Counted from the stretch's first letter, positions 43,414 through 53,089 are shown. The stretch is 64,000 nucleotides of DNA from Citrobacter gillenii (GCF_013337685.1 NZ_SUQN01000005.1:1-64000), one strand, 5' to 3'. Notes: generated by a model not told the origin, from the letters alone. Numbers and translations: made by a program.

Positions 43414-44331
43414 ATGAACTTCAGACGGCTGAAATATTTCGTAAAAATCGTCGATATTGGTAGCCTGACCCAGGCAGCGGAAGTGTTGCATATTGCGCAA
43501 CCCGCGTTGAGCCAACAGGTTGCTACGCTGGAAGGCGAACTGGATCAACAGTTGCTGATTCGTACTAAGCGCGGAGTGACACCGACTGACGCTGGAAAGG
43601 TGCTTTATACCCACGCCCGCACGATTTTGCGGCAGTGCGAGCAGGCGCAGCTTGCCGTCAGTAATATCGGACAGACCTTGAGCGGCCAGGTGTCTATTGG
43701 CCTTGCCCCCGGGACGGCAGCGTCATCTATCACCATGCCGTTATTACAGACCGTGCGCGCCGAACTGCCAGAGGTATTGATCTACCTGCATGAGAACAGT
43801 GGAGCGGCGCTAAACGAAAAGTTGCTCAGTGGTCAGCTCGACATGGCCGTACTCTACGAACGTTCTCCGATCGCAGGTATTACTAGCCAGCCATTGCTAA
43901 AAGAGGATCTTTTCCTTGTCGGCACACGAGATTGTCCAGGGCAAAGTGTTGATTTAGCCGCTGTAGCCCAGATGAATCTGTTTCTTCCCCGGGATTACAG
44001 CGCGGTGCGTTTACGTGTAGATGAAGCATTTTCATTACGCCGTTTAACGGCCAAAGTGATTGGGGAAATTGAGTCTATTTCCACCTTAACCGCAGCGATT
44101 GCCAGTGGCATGGGGGTGACTGTTTTACCGGAGTCCGCTGCTCGTTCACTCTGCAATGCGGCAAATGGCTGGATGGCGCGTATTACCACCCCATCGATGA
44201 GTTTGCCGTTATCGTTGAACGTGTCGGCCAGGGGGAGTTTATCGCCTCAGGCTCAGGCGGTGAAAGAGATCCTGTTGTCGCTTGTCGGTAGCCCGGCACT
44301 GGAAAACCGTGAACTGCAGTTAGTGAGTTAA
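43414..44331 (+). CDS. nac: Nac, LysR-type nitrogen assimilation regulator
   Basis: 305 aa from the ATG at 43414, with AGGAGG eight bases upstream; upstream in-frame codons cover the promoter. N-terminal winged HTH (MNFRRLKYFVKIVDIGSLTQ; LHIAQPALSQQVATLEGELDQQLL) and a LysR effector domain (ISTLTAAIASGMGVTVLPESAA). Nac links sigma-54 nitrogen control to sigma-70 genes such as those for urea, proline and histidine use. Salmonella lacks it, which is one reason to favour Citrobacter. cbl follows on the same strand, as in E. coli. Confidence 0.95.
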   Translation: MNFRRLKYFVKIVDIGSLTQAAEVLHIAQPALSQQVATLEGELDQQLLIRTKRGVTPTDAGKVLYTHARTILRQCEQAQLAVSNIGQTLSGQVSIGLAPGTAASSITMPLLQTVRAELPEVLIYLHENSGAALNEKLLSGQLDMAVLYERSPIAGITSQPLLKEDLFLVGTRDCPGQSVDLAAVAQMNLFLPRDYSAVRLRVDEAFSLRRLTAKVIGEIESISTLTAAIASGMGVTVLPESAARSLCNAANGWMARITTPSMSLPLSLNVSARGSLSPQAQAVKEILLSLVGSPALENRELQLVS

Positions 44332-44432
44332 ACCTTATTCCGTGCAGGAATAAGATGCAGGTTTTTATTATTTGTTATGCCGGTCATCAGACTTTAACAA
44401 TAGCGTAATGTCTGATGTATCCGGAGTGTAGA

Positions 44433-45386
44433 GTGAATTTCCAGCAACTTAAAATCATCCGTGAAGCGGCACGTCAGGATTACAACCTGACGGAGGTCGC
44501 GAATATCCTTTATACCTCGCAATCGGGGGTAAGCCGCCATATTCGCGAGCTTGAAGATGAACTGGGTATCGAAATATTTATCCGCCGTGGTAAACGCCTG
44601 CTTGGTATGACCGAACCGGGTAAAGCCCTGCTGGTTATCGCTGAACGTATTCTCAATGAAGCCAGCAATGTTCGCCGACTTGCCGATCTGTTTACCAATG
44701 ACACTTCCGGAGTGCTGACGATTGCCACTACCCATACGCAGGCACGTTATAGCCTGCCTGCGGTGATTAAAGCGTTTCGCGAACTCTTCCCTGAAGTTCG
44801 CCTGGAGTTAATTCAGGGCACGCCGCAGGAAATCGACGCACTATTGCAAAATGGTGGGGCAGATATCGGTATTGCCAGCGAGCGGTTAAGCAGCGATCCC
44901 CTATTGGTGGCTTTTCCATGGTTTCGTTGGCATCACAGCCTGCTCGTACCTCACGATCATCCGCTAGTCCTGACGTCCCCGCTGACGCTGGAGGCCATTG
45001 CTCGCTGGCCGCTTATTACTTACCGCCAGGGCATCACCGGGCGTTCACGTATTGATGAGGCATTTGCCCGCAAAGGATTACTGCCAGATATTATCCTCAG
45101 CGCGCAGGACTCTGATGTGATCAAGACCTATGTGGCGCTGGGACTGGGCATTGGGCTGGTGGCGGAGCAATCCAGCGGTGAACAGGAAGAGGGGACGCTC
45201 ACCCGTCTTGATACCCGGCATTTATTCGATGCCAATACTGTCTGGCTTGGCTTGAAACGCGGTCAATTACAACGTAATTACGTTTGGCGATTCATCGAGT
45301 TATGCAATGCAGGGTTATCCGTGGAGGAGATCAAGCGACAAGCGATGGAGCCAGATGATGAAGTAATGATTGATTATCAGATATAA
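44433..45386 (+). CDS. cbl: Cbl, LysR-type regulator of sulfate-starvation genes
   Basis: 317 aa from the GTG at 44433 (VNFQQLKIIREAARQD), which matches the start of E. coli Cbl; a frame beginning at 44415 adds six residues without support. HTH region LTEVANILYTSQSGVSRHIR and CysB-like effector domain (VLTIATTHTQARYSLP; LITYRQGITGRSRIDEAF; VIKTYVALGLGIGLVAE). It activates ssu and tau sulfonate genes when sulfate is short. The DNA after the stop keeps only one half of a terminator stem (AAAAAAGCCCGC), which suggests a rearrangement just downstream. Confidence 0.95.
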   Translation: MNFQQLKIIREAARQDYNLTEVANILYTSQSGVSRHIRELEDELGIEIFIRRGKRLLGMTEPGKALLVIAERILNEASNVRRLADLFTNDTSGVLTIATTHTQARYSLPAVIKAFRELFPEVRLELIQGTPQEIDALLQNGGADIGIASERLSSDPLLVAFPWFRWHHSLLVPHDHPLVLTSPLTLEAIARWPLITYRQGITGRSRIDEAFARKGLLPDIILSAQDSDVIKTYVALGLGIGLVAEQSSGEQEEGTLTRLDTRHLFDANTVWLGLKRGQLQRNYVWRFIELCNAGLSVEEIKRQAMEPDDEVMIDYQI

Positions 45387-45577
45387 AAAAAAGCCCGCTT
45401 AGAGCCTATTCCATTAGGACTATTTTGCTTGCCATTTCGAACCTGGGCAGTGCTCAGAATCCTCACGTACTACGTGTACGCTCCGGTTCTTCCGCGCTTG
45501 AGTCAGTAAAATCAGCCCGGGTAATTTGGAATTGATTAAGTAATAATGTTCTATGGAATAAGACAACAGTTGGTTTT
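45387..45577. other. Intergenic with half terminator and an imperfect palindrome
   Basis: After the lone GCCCGC half-stem there is a stretch with CGTACTACGTGTACG dyad symmetry (about 45466-45480). No gene. It may be a small dispersed intergenic repeat at a deletion junction. Confidence 0.4.
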
Positions 45578-46672
45578 ATGGAAAAAACACACTCTGACTC
45601 GTCTGTCACAAAGTGCAAGATTATCGCGACAGGAATTGCCTTACCGTCAACGTGCGTCACCTCTGCCGAACTGGATAGCAGATTCGGCAAAGCGGTGGGT
45701 TATGTGGAAAAACGTTGTGGTATTGTTCATCGTTATCACGCCTCTTTGCACGACAGCCAGGCGGGACTGGCGGCACAGGCGCTACAACTGGCGCAGGTCG
45801 GTGCGCATTTTATCCCGCTGGATCTGACGCAAGCCCGTCAAAATGACTGTATTCGGTTAATGACTGGCTGTGACGCGGTGTGGCACTGCGCCGCCAAATC
45901 CTCGCCCTGGGGCAAACAGGCGGAATTTTTCCTCGCCAATGTGCTGGCAACCCGCGTGTTGGCGCAGGCCGCCGGACATGCCCAGATACCGCGCTTTATC
46001 CATATTTCGACCCCTGCGGTCTACTTTGATTTTCAGCATCATTACATTCTGCCGGAAAGCTACCGTGCGCGCGCTTTTTCCAGCCATTACGCCAACAGCA
46101 AATTTCAGGCGGAGCAGGAAATTAGCGGTGCCGTCACCCGTTTCCCCGCCACTACCTTTGTGCTACTGCGCCCTCGTGGTTTGTTTGGTCCGCACGATAA
46201 CACCATCGTTCCACGCATATTGCAGCAACTGCAGCGCGGTGGTGGGGTGTTGCGTTTGCCGCGTGGCGGCGATCTGCATACGGTCATGGTCATGCAGCCC
46301 ATCCTCAGCGGCGATCCTGCACTGGAAAGTGTACTGGCCTCGACGGTGGGGCAGTTGCGTGGTGCGGCAATCAATCTGGCTATTTTTCTGTTGCAGGGGC
46401 TACACCCTTTGTTGCTGTGGGCACTGGTGATTCTGGCCTTTGGTGGTGCGACCCAAACGGCTCTGCTGCTGGGGGTATTAGCAATACGCCATCTGGCGAT
46501 GCGTTACGTTCAGCGTGCGGTCGCGGTGGAGATCCCCTCGCATCCATTGTTGTCGTTGCTCTCTGAGTTACTTCAGCCTTTCCATTTGCTGAATGCGCTG
46601 GTGAATCGGACTATTTACTGGCGCTCGCGGCGGTATCGTATTTTCAGCAATGATTGGTTTACGTCGCTATGA
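45578..46672 (+). pseudogene. In-frame composite relic: KAS-III start, SDR middle, glycosyltransferase ends
   Basis: 364 codons open throughout, but the protein is a patchwork. Residues 12-73 (KCKIIATGIALPST; EKRCGIVHRYHASL) are the beginning of a 3-oxoacyl-ACP synthase III without its catalytic Cys domain. Residues 74-232 (CDAVWHCAAKSSPWG; HISTPAVYFD; Tyr-x3-Lys in YANSKF; RPRGLFGPHD) are the middle of an NAD-dependent epimerase/3-beta-HSD-type SDR lacking the NAD-binding start. Residues 233-259 (VMVMQPILSGDPALESVLA) are the start and 260-364 the membrane end of a family-21-like glycosyltransferase. No segment keeps a full active domain, so I read it as the result of three internal deletions in a former operon. 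A functional fusion cannot be excluded because the frame survived. Confidence 0.7.
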
Positions 46673-47235
46673 TAAAGCCGGATTTGCAGATTGCCTTTAT
46701 TACTGGCCGTAGCCGTGCGGATAACTGCTCGCTCAGTCCCGCACAGGCAACGTTTATACAGCAGGTCGTCGGCCACCATCAGCACGTGGATGTGAATTTT
46801 CCGTGGACCGTACAGTCCGTGCCATGGCTGGCAACCGGCCTGCTGCGCGCCAGTGTCAACAATGCGCGGGAATACCTTGGCGCGCAGCACGTCAGCTTTG
46901 CCCTGCGCTACCGACAACAGGCGCTGGAGATGCTGGCGTCAGCAAGCCATACGTTGTTGCTTTCCGGCAGTTGCGGACTGGAACTGTTTAACCAACTGCA
47001 CTTACTGCCAGAGTGGTTGGCGCGCGTCAGTGTTTTTGCTTTTGGACCGGTGGCGGGCCGCCGACCGGACTGCCATCACTTGCTGGTACAAGGCGATCAG
47101 GACTGTATTTCTCGTTGCTGGTTTCGCCAGGCAGACCAACGCATTGCCTGCAGCCATATGAATTATCTTGAACAGCCGCAACTGGCGGCGCTGTGTCGGC
47201 GGTTTATTGCTGATACAGGCAAACAGGGGGCGTAG
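46669..47235 (+). CDS. Unrecognised protein of the former glycolipid cluster
   Basis: 188 aa from the ATG at 46669, which overlaps the preceding stop as ATGA. Soluble alpha/beta-looking protein with a GSCGLELFNQL segment (about residues 100-111) that could be a nucleophile elbow, and a late His (CSHMNY), so a hydrolase fold is conceivable. Directly followed by the glycosyltransferase gene with no gap. I do not know its function. Confidence 0.6.
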   Translation: MIKPDLQIAFITGRSRADNCSLSPAQATFIQQVVGHHQHVDVNFPWTVQSVPWLATGLLRASVNNAREYLGAQHVSFALRYRQQALEMLASASHTLLLSGSCGLELFNQLHLLPEWLARVSVFAFGPVAGRRPDCHHLLVQGDQDCISRCWFRQADQRIACSHMNYLEQPQLAALCRRFIADTGKQGA

Positions 47236-48444
47236 ATGCAGCGTTTATTTGATCTGATCCCCGCGGGTGTCACCCGCATTGATTTGCTGGCACCGCCGTT
47301 TTCCGGTCATTTACATCCGGTGCTGGCGATGGGGCGGGCGCTGTCTGAACGCTATCAGGTGCGGATTATTAGCACGCACGGCGTGGCTACTTCTGTTGCG
47401 GCGGCGGGGCTGATGGGGCTGTCTTTGCATGGTGATTACGATACGCCGCTGTTGGAGGTGGTGAATCCGAAATATGCGGTTGGCTCCCATCCGCTGCGGC
47501 TGTATCGGCAGTTTCGCCACGTGGTGGGGTTATTGAAAAATTTTGCCGATGAACTGGAACATCTGTGGCTGCGCGAAGGTACGCCGGATCTGGCGATAGC
47601 GGACTTTACACTGCCCATTGTCGGCGAAGTTTGTCGCAGGTTGGATATCCCCTGGTGGAGTAGTCTGCCGTCACCCTGTGTGCTGGAAACCACCGATGGC
47701 GCTCCTGCGTATTGCGGCGGGTTAATGCCCGCGCAGAACGCGATTCAGCATGGGTGGCACGCGCTCCAGCGTAAAAAGGTGCGACTGTTCAAACTGGCCG
47801 TGTTCTGGCTATTTCGCGACGTTATTCGCCAGACCGGTATCACGCGCCTGTACCGGCAGGATGGCAGCGAAAGCACTTACTCGCCGCTGCGTATACTGGC
47901 ACTAAGCGAAGAAACATTCGAATTCCCGCGTCGCTGGCCCGCTGCGGTTAGTTTTACCGGCCCGGCGCTCTACACGCCGCCATCGCAAGGCGTTGCACCA
48001 CCCTTTGAAGTAAATAAACGCCATGTGCTGGTGACGCTCGGTACACATCTGGACTGGCATAAAGATGCGGTAATGCAAGCTGTTATCGCGCTAGCAAGTA
48101 CGTTGCCCGAGTGGGTTTTTCATTTCACTGATGGACATCATTGTGCAGCGGAATCGCAGCGGCAGGACAATGTCTACCGTGTATCCTGGGTGAACTACGA
48201 TGACTGGCTAACGCACTATGATGCGGTCATTCACCATGGTGGTGCAGGAATAATGTGGCATTGCTTGCAAAAGAATATTCCGGCGCTGGTGTATCCGGTG
48301 GACTATGACCAGTTTGATCATGCTGCGCGGTTGGCCTGGCGTGGGAAAGGGGTCTGGATTAAGGATGGATTAAAAGGACTGGAAAAGGCGGGACCGTTGT
48401 TAATGGCGTTGGTTGATGCGCGTGATTCAGAATCGCGACAATAA
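47236..48444 (+). CDS. UGT-like glycosyltransferase (GT-B fold)
   Basis: 402 aa. N-terminal acceptor domain with APPFSGHLHPVLAMGRALSE and C-terminal sugar-nucleotide domain with HHGGAGIMWHCLQKNIPALVYPVDYDQFDHAARL, the signature of family-1 glycosyltransferases (about residues 330-365). These enzymes glycosylate small lipids or polyketides. Neighbours are remains of acyl/keto synthase, SDR, glycosyltransferase and acyltransferase genes, so this was probably part of a glycolipid pathway; now its partners are broken. Confidence 0.85.
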   Translation: MQRLFDLIPAGVTRIDLLAPPFSGHLHPVLAMGRALSERYQVRIISTHGVATSVAAAGLMGLSLHGDYDTPLLEVVNPKYAVGSHPLRLYRQFRHVVGLLKNFADELEHLWLREGTPDLAIADFTLPIVGEVCRRLDIPWWSSLPSPCVLETTDGAPAYCGGLMPAQNAIQHGWHALQRKKVRLFKLAVFWLFRDVIRQTGITRLYRQDGSESTYSPLRILALSEETFEFPRRWPAAVSFTGPALYTPPSQGVAPPFEVNKRHVLVTLGTHLDWHKDAVMQAVIALASTLPEWVFHFTDGHHCAAESQRQDNVYRVSWVNYDDWLTHYDAVIHHGGAGIMWHCLQKNIPALVYPVDYDQFDHAARLAWRGKGVWIKDGLKGLEKAGPLLMALVDARDSESRQ

Positions 48445-48523
48445 ATTCAACGAGATTGACCTGAATTACGATTGACTAAAGTGTGTGAACGTCTGCGATT
48501 ATTAGCCCCTGATAAGGAATTTT

Positions 48524-50980
48524 ATGCTGAACTGGATTTTTAAGGATAGTAAACTCACGCTACGGAAAATTTGCTTAGACAGCAAACTATCCACCTCTAA
48601 AAAAATACAAAAAATTGAGACGTACCTTGCTAATGGAGGGGATATCAATTTTATTGATCCCGATATTTCCCCTTGTAACGTTCTGGTTCCTCTCTCACGC
48701 AGTCCCGAGTCAGATATCTCCCTGGTACAATACTTATTCGATAAAGGGGCGAAAATTGAGTGCAATGGTTTTAGCGCCTTTCATTCAGCTATTGAGTTTA
48801 ATAATACGGCGTTGGTGAGGTTTTACCTCACTTTAGGTGCCGATCTTTATTATCAAAATCGCTACAATAATTGTTGGCTTAATTACCTTTATCACCCCGA
48901 GCCACAGTATACCTACCAGGATTATCAACGCAGAGATATGATTGACCTTCTGCTTGACGCTCATTTAGATATCAATAAGCCTGTGAGTTTTTGGACCAAT
49001 GGTGAATTTAATCTTCCGCTGGAGATATTATATTCTGAAAGAAGTAAAGACCTTTTTATACATATCATAAATAAAGATATTGCGCTGGATATCGAAGCGT
49101 CTGCGCTAATCGAAAATATTATTTTTGCGAGTGAGTTTTGGGGGCTTGAAACCTTTGCGCCGTTGGTGAAACGGTTTCCTGACTTTAAAAAAGAACGCTA
49201 CATTATGGCCAATGATAGCAGTTTTTGGGATGACGCCAATTTGTTGGAATTGTGCGTTTATGCCAACGCACAGGACTTCTGCGAATATTTACTCGACAAT
49301 TTGCCACAACTGAAAGCCGATTCACGCGCCAAAAGTCTGGTCTATGCGGCACTGAAATCTAAGTTTGATTTGAGAATTGTCGAGAAACTGCTTAAGGTGA
49401 CCGTCGATATCAATCGCATCTATAAGATGACGCCACCAGAATCTTACCAGGCACCGTTGATCAGCCAGTACCTGGACAATGACAAATATACTGACCCCGA
49501 TCAACGTGACTACATCTATCAGGCTCTTGAGCTGTTACTTAAATATGGCGCTGACCCCAATAGTGAATTTGTCAATACAGGTGAATCCTATGAGATGTTG
49601 ATTTGGTCAAATTTACGATTACTGGTCTTCCCCATGGTAAAAAACAGAACGTTTTTACCCCAGTTTCTCGATCTCTTTTTACAGTATGGTCTCGATATCA
49701 ATAAGAAATTTGGTGCTGTGGAAGAACCGACCTTACTGACTATCACCCAGCGTGGTTCATGGAAAGAAGATCAAGAAACGATCATTCAGGTGATGGAGTA
49801 TTTGCTACCTAAGGGACTCGATTTAAACCTGACCAATATTTACGATACTAACTTTGTCTCAGCCGCGGCTATTTCTTGCCGCAGTCAACTCCTTGAATGG
49901 CTGATTAACCAAGGGGGCGATATTCATACCCATTGTGGTTTCGATAACTCGCCGATATTACATAAAGCGATTTCTACCTACTCTATAGACGCAATAACCG
50001 GCCCAATACGGCGTCAAACCGTTCAGTTGCTGTTACAACATGGCGCAAAACTCGAAGAGTTTTCAGTCGATGAACGATTTACACCGTTGATGTGCGCCTG
50101 TTACTACGGTGCTCAATCCTGTGTCGAACTGCTCCTGGAGCAAGGGGCAAACCCGCATGTGAAGAATGGTGAGGGTTTCACACCTGCCCTGTGCGCCGTC
50201 ACCGGCGGTGTCTCAAATGAATTTCCCCGTTTTGAATCCACGGCTGTGCGGATCCTGAAGTTATTACAGCAGTATGGTGCTGACCTGGCCGTAGAGAATT
50301 GCCGTGGTAACAGTCCACTCGTGGCGGCAATCGAATTGGATCATAAAGAGATATTTGAAGCACTTCTCCAGATGGTGCCGTATAGCCAGGCACAACGTGA
50401 ACACGCGCTTGTCTTTGCAGAGCCGGAGAGCTATTTCCACCGTCGTCTACGCCAATATATCAACGGCGAAACGGCGCAAGAGGTTACGTCACTCCCAACT
50501 GAAGAAGAAAGCGAAGTAGTCGAGCCAGCCTTACCCCATACCGAAGTTAAAGCTGGCGTCGGGGCAGGAGAACCACAGCCGTTCGTAACAAAAACCGGAC
50601 CAGAGGCCAGCAGTGCGGCATCGGATAAACTTCATCTTCCGACGATTATCGAACTTAAAGCCAAAGTGCAGAGCTTTTTTACACTGATCGCCCGTGATCC
50701 TGACGTCACGCCTGCGCAGTTAAACGGTATTGAAGAACAACTCGATCTGTTAATTGAAAAACTGGATACCTTCAGCTTTTTTCGCAATCAAGCGACCAAA
50801 GAGGAATTTGAAGAGAGTATTCAGGAATATCTTGATGAATCCGTCGAGCAAATCAACACCATCATTAATGATGATTATCCGGCGTTGACCGAGGCGTTGG
50901 TCGATGCCGTGTGGGTGATTTTACAGTTCTACTGCGTTGATATCGAGATTGAAACCGCACTCAGAAAACGTTTCTGGTAA
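48524..50980 (+). CDS. Large ankyrin-repeat protein
   Basis: 818 aa, no signal peptide. Ankyrin-like repeats run from about residue 35 to 640, clear in LVQYLFDKGAKIECNGFSAFHSAIEFNN, LLLKYGADPN, LLLQHGAKLEE, FTPLMCACYYGAQSCVELLLEQGANPHVKNGEG and LLQQYGADLAVENCRGNSPLVAAIE. A Pro/Glu-rich linker (about 650-700) leads to an acidic helical C-terminal domain (residues 705-818). Partners are unknown. Lower GC than its neighbours and location between two broken pieces of a lipid gene cluster suggest a later insertion. Confidence 0.85.
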   Translation: MLNWIFKDSKLTLRKICLDSKLSTSKKIQKIETYLANGGDINFIDPDISPCNVLVPLSRSPESDISLVQYLFDKGAKIECNGFSAFHSAIEFNNTALVRFYLTLGADLYYQNRYNNCWLNYLYHPEPQYTYQDYQRRDMIDLLLDAHLDINKPVSFWTNGEFNLPLEILYSERSKDLFIHIINKDIALDIEASALIENIIFASEFWGLETFAPLVKRFPDFKKERYIMANDSSFWDDANLLELCVYANAQDFCEYLLDNLPQLKADSRAKSLVYAALKSKFDLRIVEKLLKVTVDINRIYKMTPPESYQAPLISQYLDNDKYTDPDQRDYIYQALELLLKYGADPNSEFVNTGESYEMLIWSNLRLLVFPMVKNRTFLPQFLDLFLQYGLDINKKFGAVEEPTLLTITQRGSWKEDQETIIQVMEYLLPKGLDLNLTNIYDTNFVSAAAISCRSQLLEWLINQGGDIHTHCGFDNSPILHKAISTYSIDAITGPIRRQTVQLLLQHGAKLEEFSVDERFTPLMCACYYGAQSCVELLLEQGANPHVKNGEGFTPALCAVTGGVSNEFPRFESTAVRILKLLQQYGADLAVENCRGNSPLVAAIELDHKEIFEALLQMVPYSQAQREHALVFAEPESYFHRRLRQYINGETAQEVTSLPTEEESEVVEPALPHTEVKAGVGAGEPQPFVTKTGPEASSAASDKLHLPTIIELKAKVQSFFTLIARDPDVTPAQLNGIEEQLDLLIEKLDTFSFFRNQATKEEFEESIQEYLDESVEQINTIINDDYPALTEALVDAVWVILQFYCVDIEIETALRKRFW

Positions 50981-50993
50981 CGTTTCATTTTCG

Positions 50994-51154
50994 AATAGAG
51001 CTGTCTGGCTGTGGCTGTGGCGGTGGCTGGGTCTGCTTGTTAAATCTCGTGAGAGACTGCCGAAAAGCGGTCCGGCGATTGTGAGCACTGATCACAATCG
51101 CCGCATGGATCTCTTCGCACTGCTTTTTCTCTTTTCACTTTGCCGTCACTACGA
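50994..51154 (+). pseudogene. N-terminal fragment of a PlsC-like acyltransferase
   Basis: The plus strand encodes WLWRWLGLLVKSRERLPKSG followed by PAIVSTDHNRRMDLFALLFL, the start of a lysophosphatidate-type acyltransferase with its H-x4-D motif (HNRRMD). The match stops abruptly at about 51150, where the integrase fragment begins on the other strand. It is probably a relic of the same lipid gene cluster as 45.6-48.4 kb. Confidence 0.55.
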
Positions 51155-51286
51155 TACTTGAGATACCAGTGACGTGAGTCGGCCCGGTTTAATCAGAAGA
51201 TACAGATCGTGAGAGTCAGAGATCTTAAAGGGTTTATCAGATGGTTTGAGACTGAGGATTTTGGTGTCAGTAAGAGTAAGAGGCAT
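51155..51286 (-). pseudogene. 5' fragment of a second HPI-type integrase gene
   Basis: The first 40-odd codons (LTDTKILSLKPSDKPFKISD...) match the intact int at 41580-42851, with a one-base shift just before the SRHWYLKYR block, and then the gene is cut. It sits at the same distance from the tRNA-Asn at 51447 as int does from its tRNA, so a related element once occupied this site. Confidence 0.85.
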
Positions 51287-51547
51287 ATGGGGTCACTCCA
51301 TAGTAAAACTAACCGGACCCCAGATTTGACCACCAATTTTTTCCGATGCGGAGGATAAGATCAAAATGCATCGGAAGAAGTTTTCACGCTAAGCTGTTGT
51401 ATTAAAACCATACAGGTATTAATGAAGCTGCACGAAAACAAGAATTTGGCTCCTCTGACTGGACTCGAACCAGTGACATACGGATTAACAGTCCGCCGTT
51501 CTACCGACTGAACTACAGAGGAATCGTGTGAACGAGGCGCATATTAC
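51157..51547. repeat. Long direct repeat copy 2 (int fragment, att region, tRNA-Asn)
   Basis: Nearly identical to 42721-43112 (see that entry). The two copies diverge right after a shared GAACGAGGCGCATATTA segment following the tRNA. Confidence 0.85.
51447..51522 (-). tRNA. tRNA-Asn (GTT), second copy
   Basis: 76 nt, same sequence as the copy at 43012-43087, encoded CCA, anticodon GTT. It is next to mtfA, the position of asnT in E. coli. Confidence 0.95.
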
Positions 51548-51622
51548 TGACCTCACCATGACGTGTCAACAGTAAAATTAGCACGTCATTTCAATTGGTT
51601 AATTAATCCTCAAAATGCAGTA

Positions 51623-52420
51623 TTAATGCACATTCGATGAGCGATTATTCTCATCTTCCCGGTTATCGCGTAGTCGTTGCAGGGGATTCTGCCGATAAAA
51701 CTGGGAAAAACGCTGCCATAGTGCAGGAAAACGAGGCGCAAATAATTCGGGTGCACTGAAGTAATATTCAGATAACACGGCAAAACATTCGGCAGGATCG
51801 GTCGCAGCATAGGCGTCTATACTGCAAGCGGTTTCACCCACCAGGTCGACTTCATCCTGAATGTTATTCATAGCAGCATGCAGATCGTGTTCCCAGCCAG
51901 CGATATCCCGCAGCGGGATCGCCGGAATACCGCTGGCCCGATCGCCATTACGCATATCCAGCTTGTGCGCCACTTCATGGATAATCAGATTAAAACCCGA
52001 GGCATCGAAGGAGTCCTGAATATCGAGCCAGTTCAGGATAATTGGACCCTGCTGCCAGCTTTGCCCGGACTGAACAACGCGTTGATTATGCACCAATCCA
52101 ATGTCATCCTCCCATTCATCATCCACGACAAACGGGGCAGGGTAGATCAGAACTTCATGAAAACCATCAAGCCACTCGATACCCAATTCCAGAATGGGCA
52201 AACAGAAAAGCAGAGCAATACGCGCACTTTTTAGCGGATCCAGTTCAAGTCCCTGCAGTGCAACTAACCTTTTTTGCTGTAAAAAACGCTCAGCCAGCGC
52301 GATAAGTCTGGCTTGTTCTTGCTCAGTGAGATTCACCAGAAGAGGAATTGCCAGGGCGTCATCCCACGGCCAGTCATCATTCCGGGTTGTTTCTTGCTCT
52401 TTCCAGGGCCACTTAATCAT
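51623..52420 (-). CDS. mtfA: MtfA, Mlc titration factor (zinc peptidase)
   Basis: 265 aa, as in E. coli. Zinc site [12 protein letters not shown] (about residues 149-160) with a downstream Glu in [12 protein letters not shown]. It binds the repressor Mlc and so eases ptsG expression; it also has aminopeptidase activity activated by Mlc. The order tRNA-Asn, mtfA, serU matches E. coli. Confidence 0.95.
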   Translation of the reverse strand: MIKWPWKEQETTRNDDWPWDDALAIPLLVNLTEQEQARLIALAERFLQQKRLVALQGLELDPLKSARIALLFCLPILELGIEWLDGFHEVLIYPAPFVVDDEWEDDIGLVHNQRVVQSGQSWQQGPIILNWLDIQDSFDASGFNLIIHEVAHKLDMRNGDRASGIPAIPLRDIAGWEHDLHAAMNNIQDEVDLVGETACSIDAYAATDPAECFAVLSEYYFSAPELFAPRFPALWQRFSQFYRQNPLQRLRDNREDENNRSSNVH

Positions 52421-52513
52421 CGTTTTGCTCGCAAACTCGTCACTTGAACGAAATTGACGGAACGGGGTCTGTTAAAATGCCAAATTACCTGGCATTATGG
52501 CAACCGCCAAAAC

Positions 52514-52603
52514 GGAGAGATGCCAGAGCGGCTGAATGGACCGGTCTCGAAAACCGGAGTAGGGGCAACTCTACCGGGGGTTCAAATCCCCCTCTCTCCG
52601 CCA
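52514..52603 (+). tRNA. serU: tRNA-Ser (CGA), serU
   Basis: 90 nt with acceptor GGAGAGA/TCTCTCC, long variable arm, anticodon CGA and encoded CCA. It matches E. coli serU at nearly every base as I recall it. Its 3' half has a diverged copy at 54931-54990 with an integrase relic between, indicating past island insertion here. Confidence 0.96.
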
Positions 52604-52679
52604 CAATTCAAACACTTACAGCCCCATCATTCAAGGACACACATCACACTTGGAATTACTTGGAATATTCTCCGGTAAA

Positions 52680-52835
52680 GGGGCGTTCAGTGTCGGTCAA
52701 AGTTTGACCTTTCTGTCGTAGATGAGCACCTGTCCTTAAGTCTTGTGTCCAGAAAAAAGCTGTTTATCTCGACTATCTCCTCGTAATCTGAAATCCCTTT
52801 AGCCTTAAGGTCATGAAAGGTGAAATCGGTCAAAA
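52680..52835 (-). pseudogene. C-terminal relic of a phage-type tyrosine integrase
   Basis: Across two frames the minus strand reads TDFTFHDLKAKGISDYE, then FSGHKT, QVLIYDRKVK and PTL. These correspond to the integrase end: HDLK-A-G (in place of HDLRRT), the GH-K segment and the catalytic Tyr in IYDRK. Stops and frameshifts interrupt it. It begins about 75 bp after serU and reads toward it, where an integrase of a serU-targeting element would be. Confidence 0.7.
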
Positions 52836-53089
52836 TGCCTGACACTTGGCCTGCATGGTTTCTTGTCTATACCTTCATTTCGTTAAAACCTTTGTACATG
52901 TACCGATTACCGTACTGGTTGCTGATCTCGTAGGCTGATTTTGGTCGCTGTCGGGCTTTTCTATCGCAGCCCGCTACTCTGAAAATATTTCCAGCCAGCT
53001 AAAAGATAAGTTGACTGCTACAATACCGGGAGAGTCGAACGGCAAAGAATATTTTGCTTATTATCACTGTCCATGCCTTAATGAACTCA

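Noticed and set aside
45463..45690. 75-codon minus-strand frame near the composite relic
   Set aside because: It covers an imperfect palindrome and the relic start; no supporting signal.
52444..52707. Frames crossing serU
   Set aside because: They translate the tRNA gene itself.
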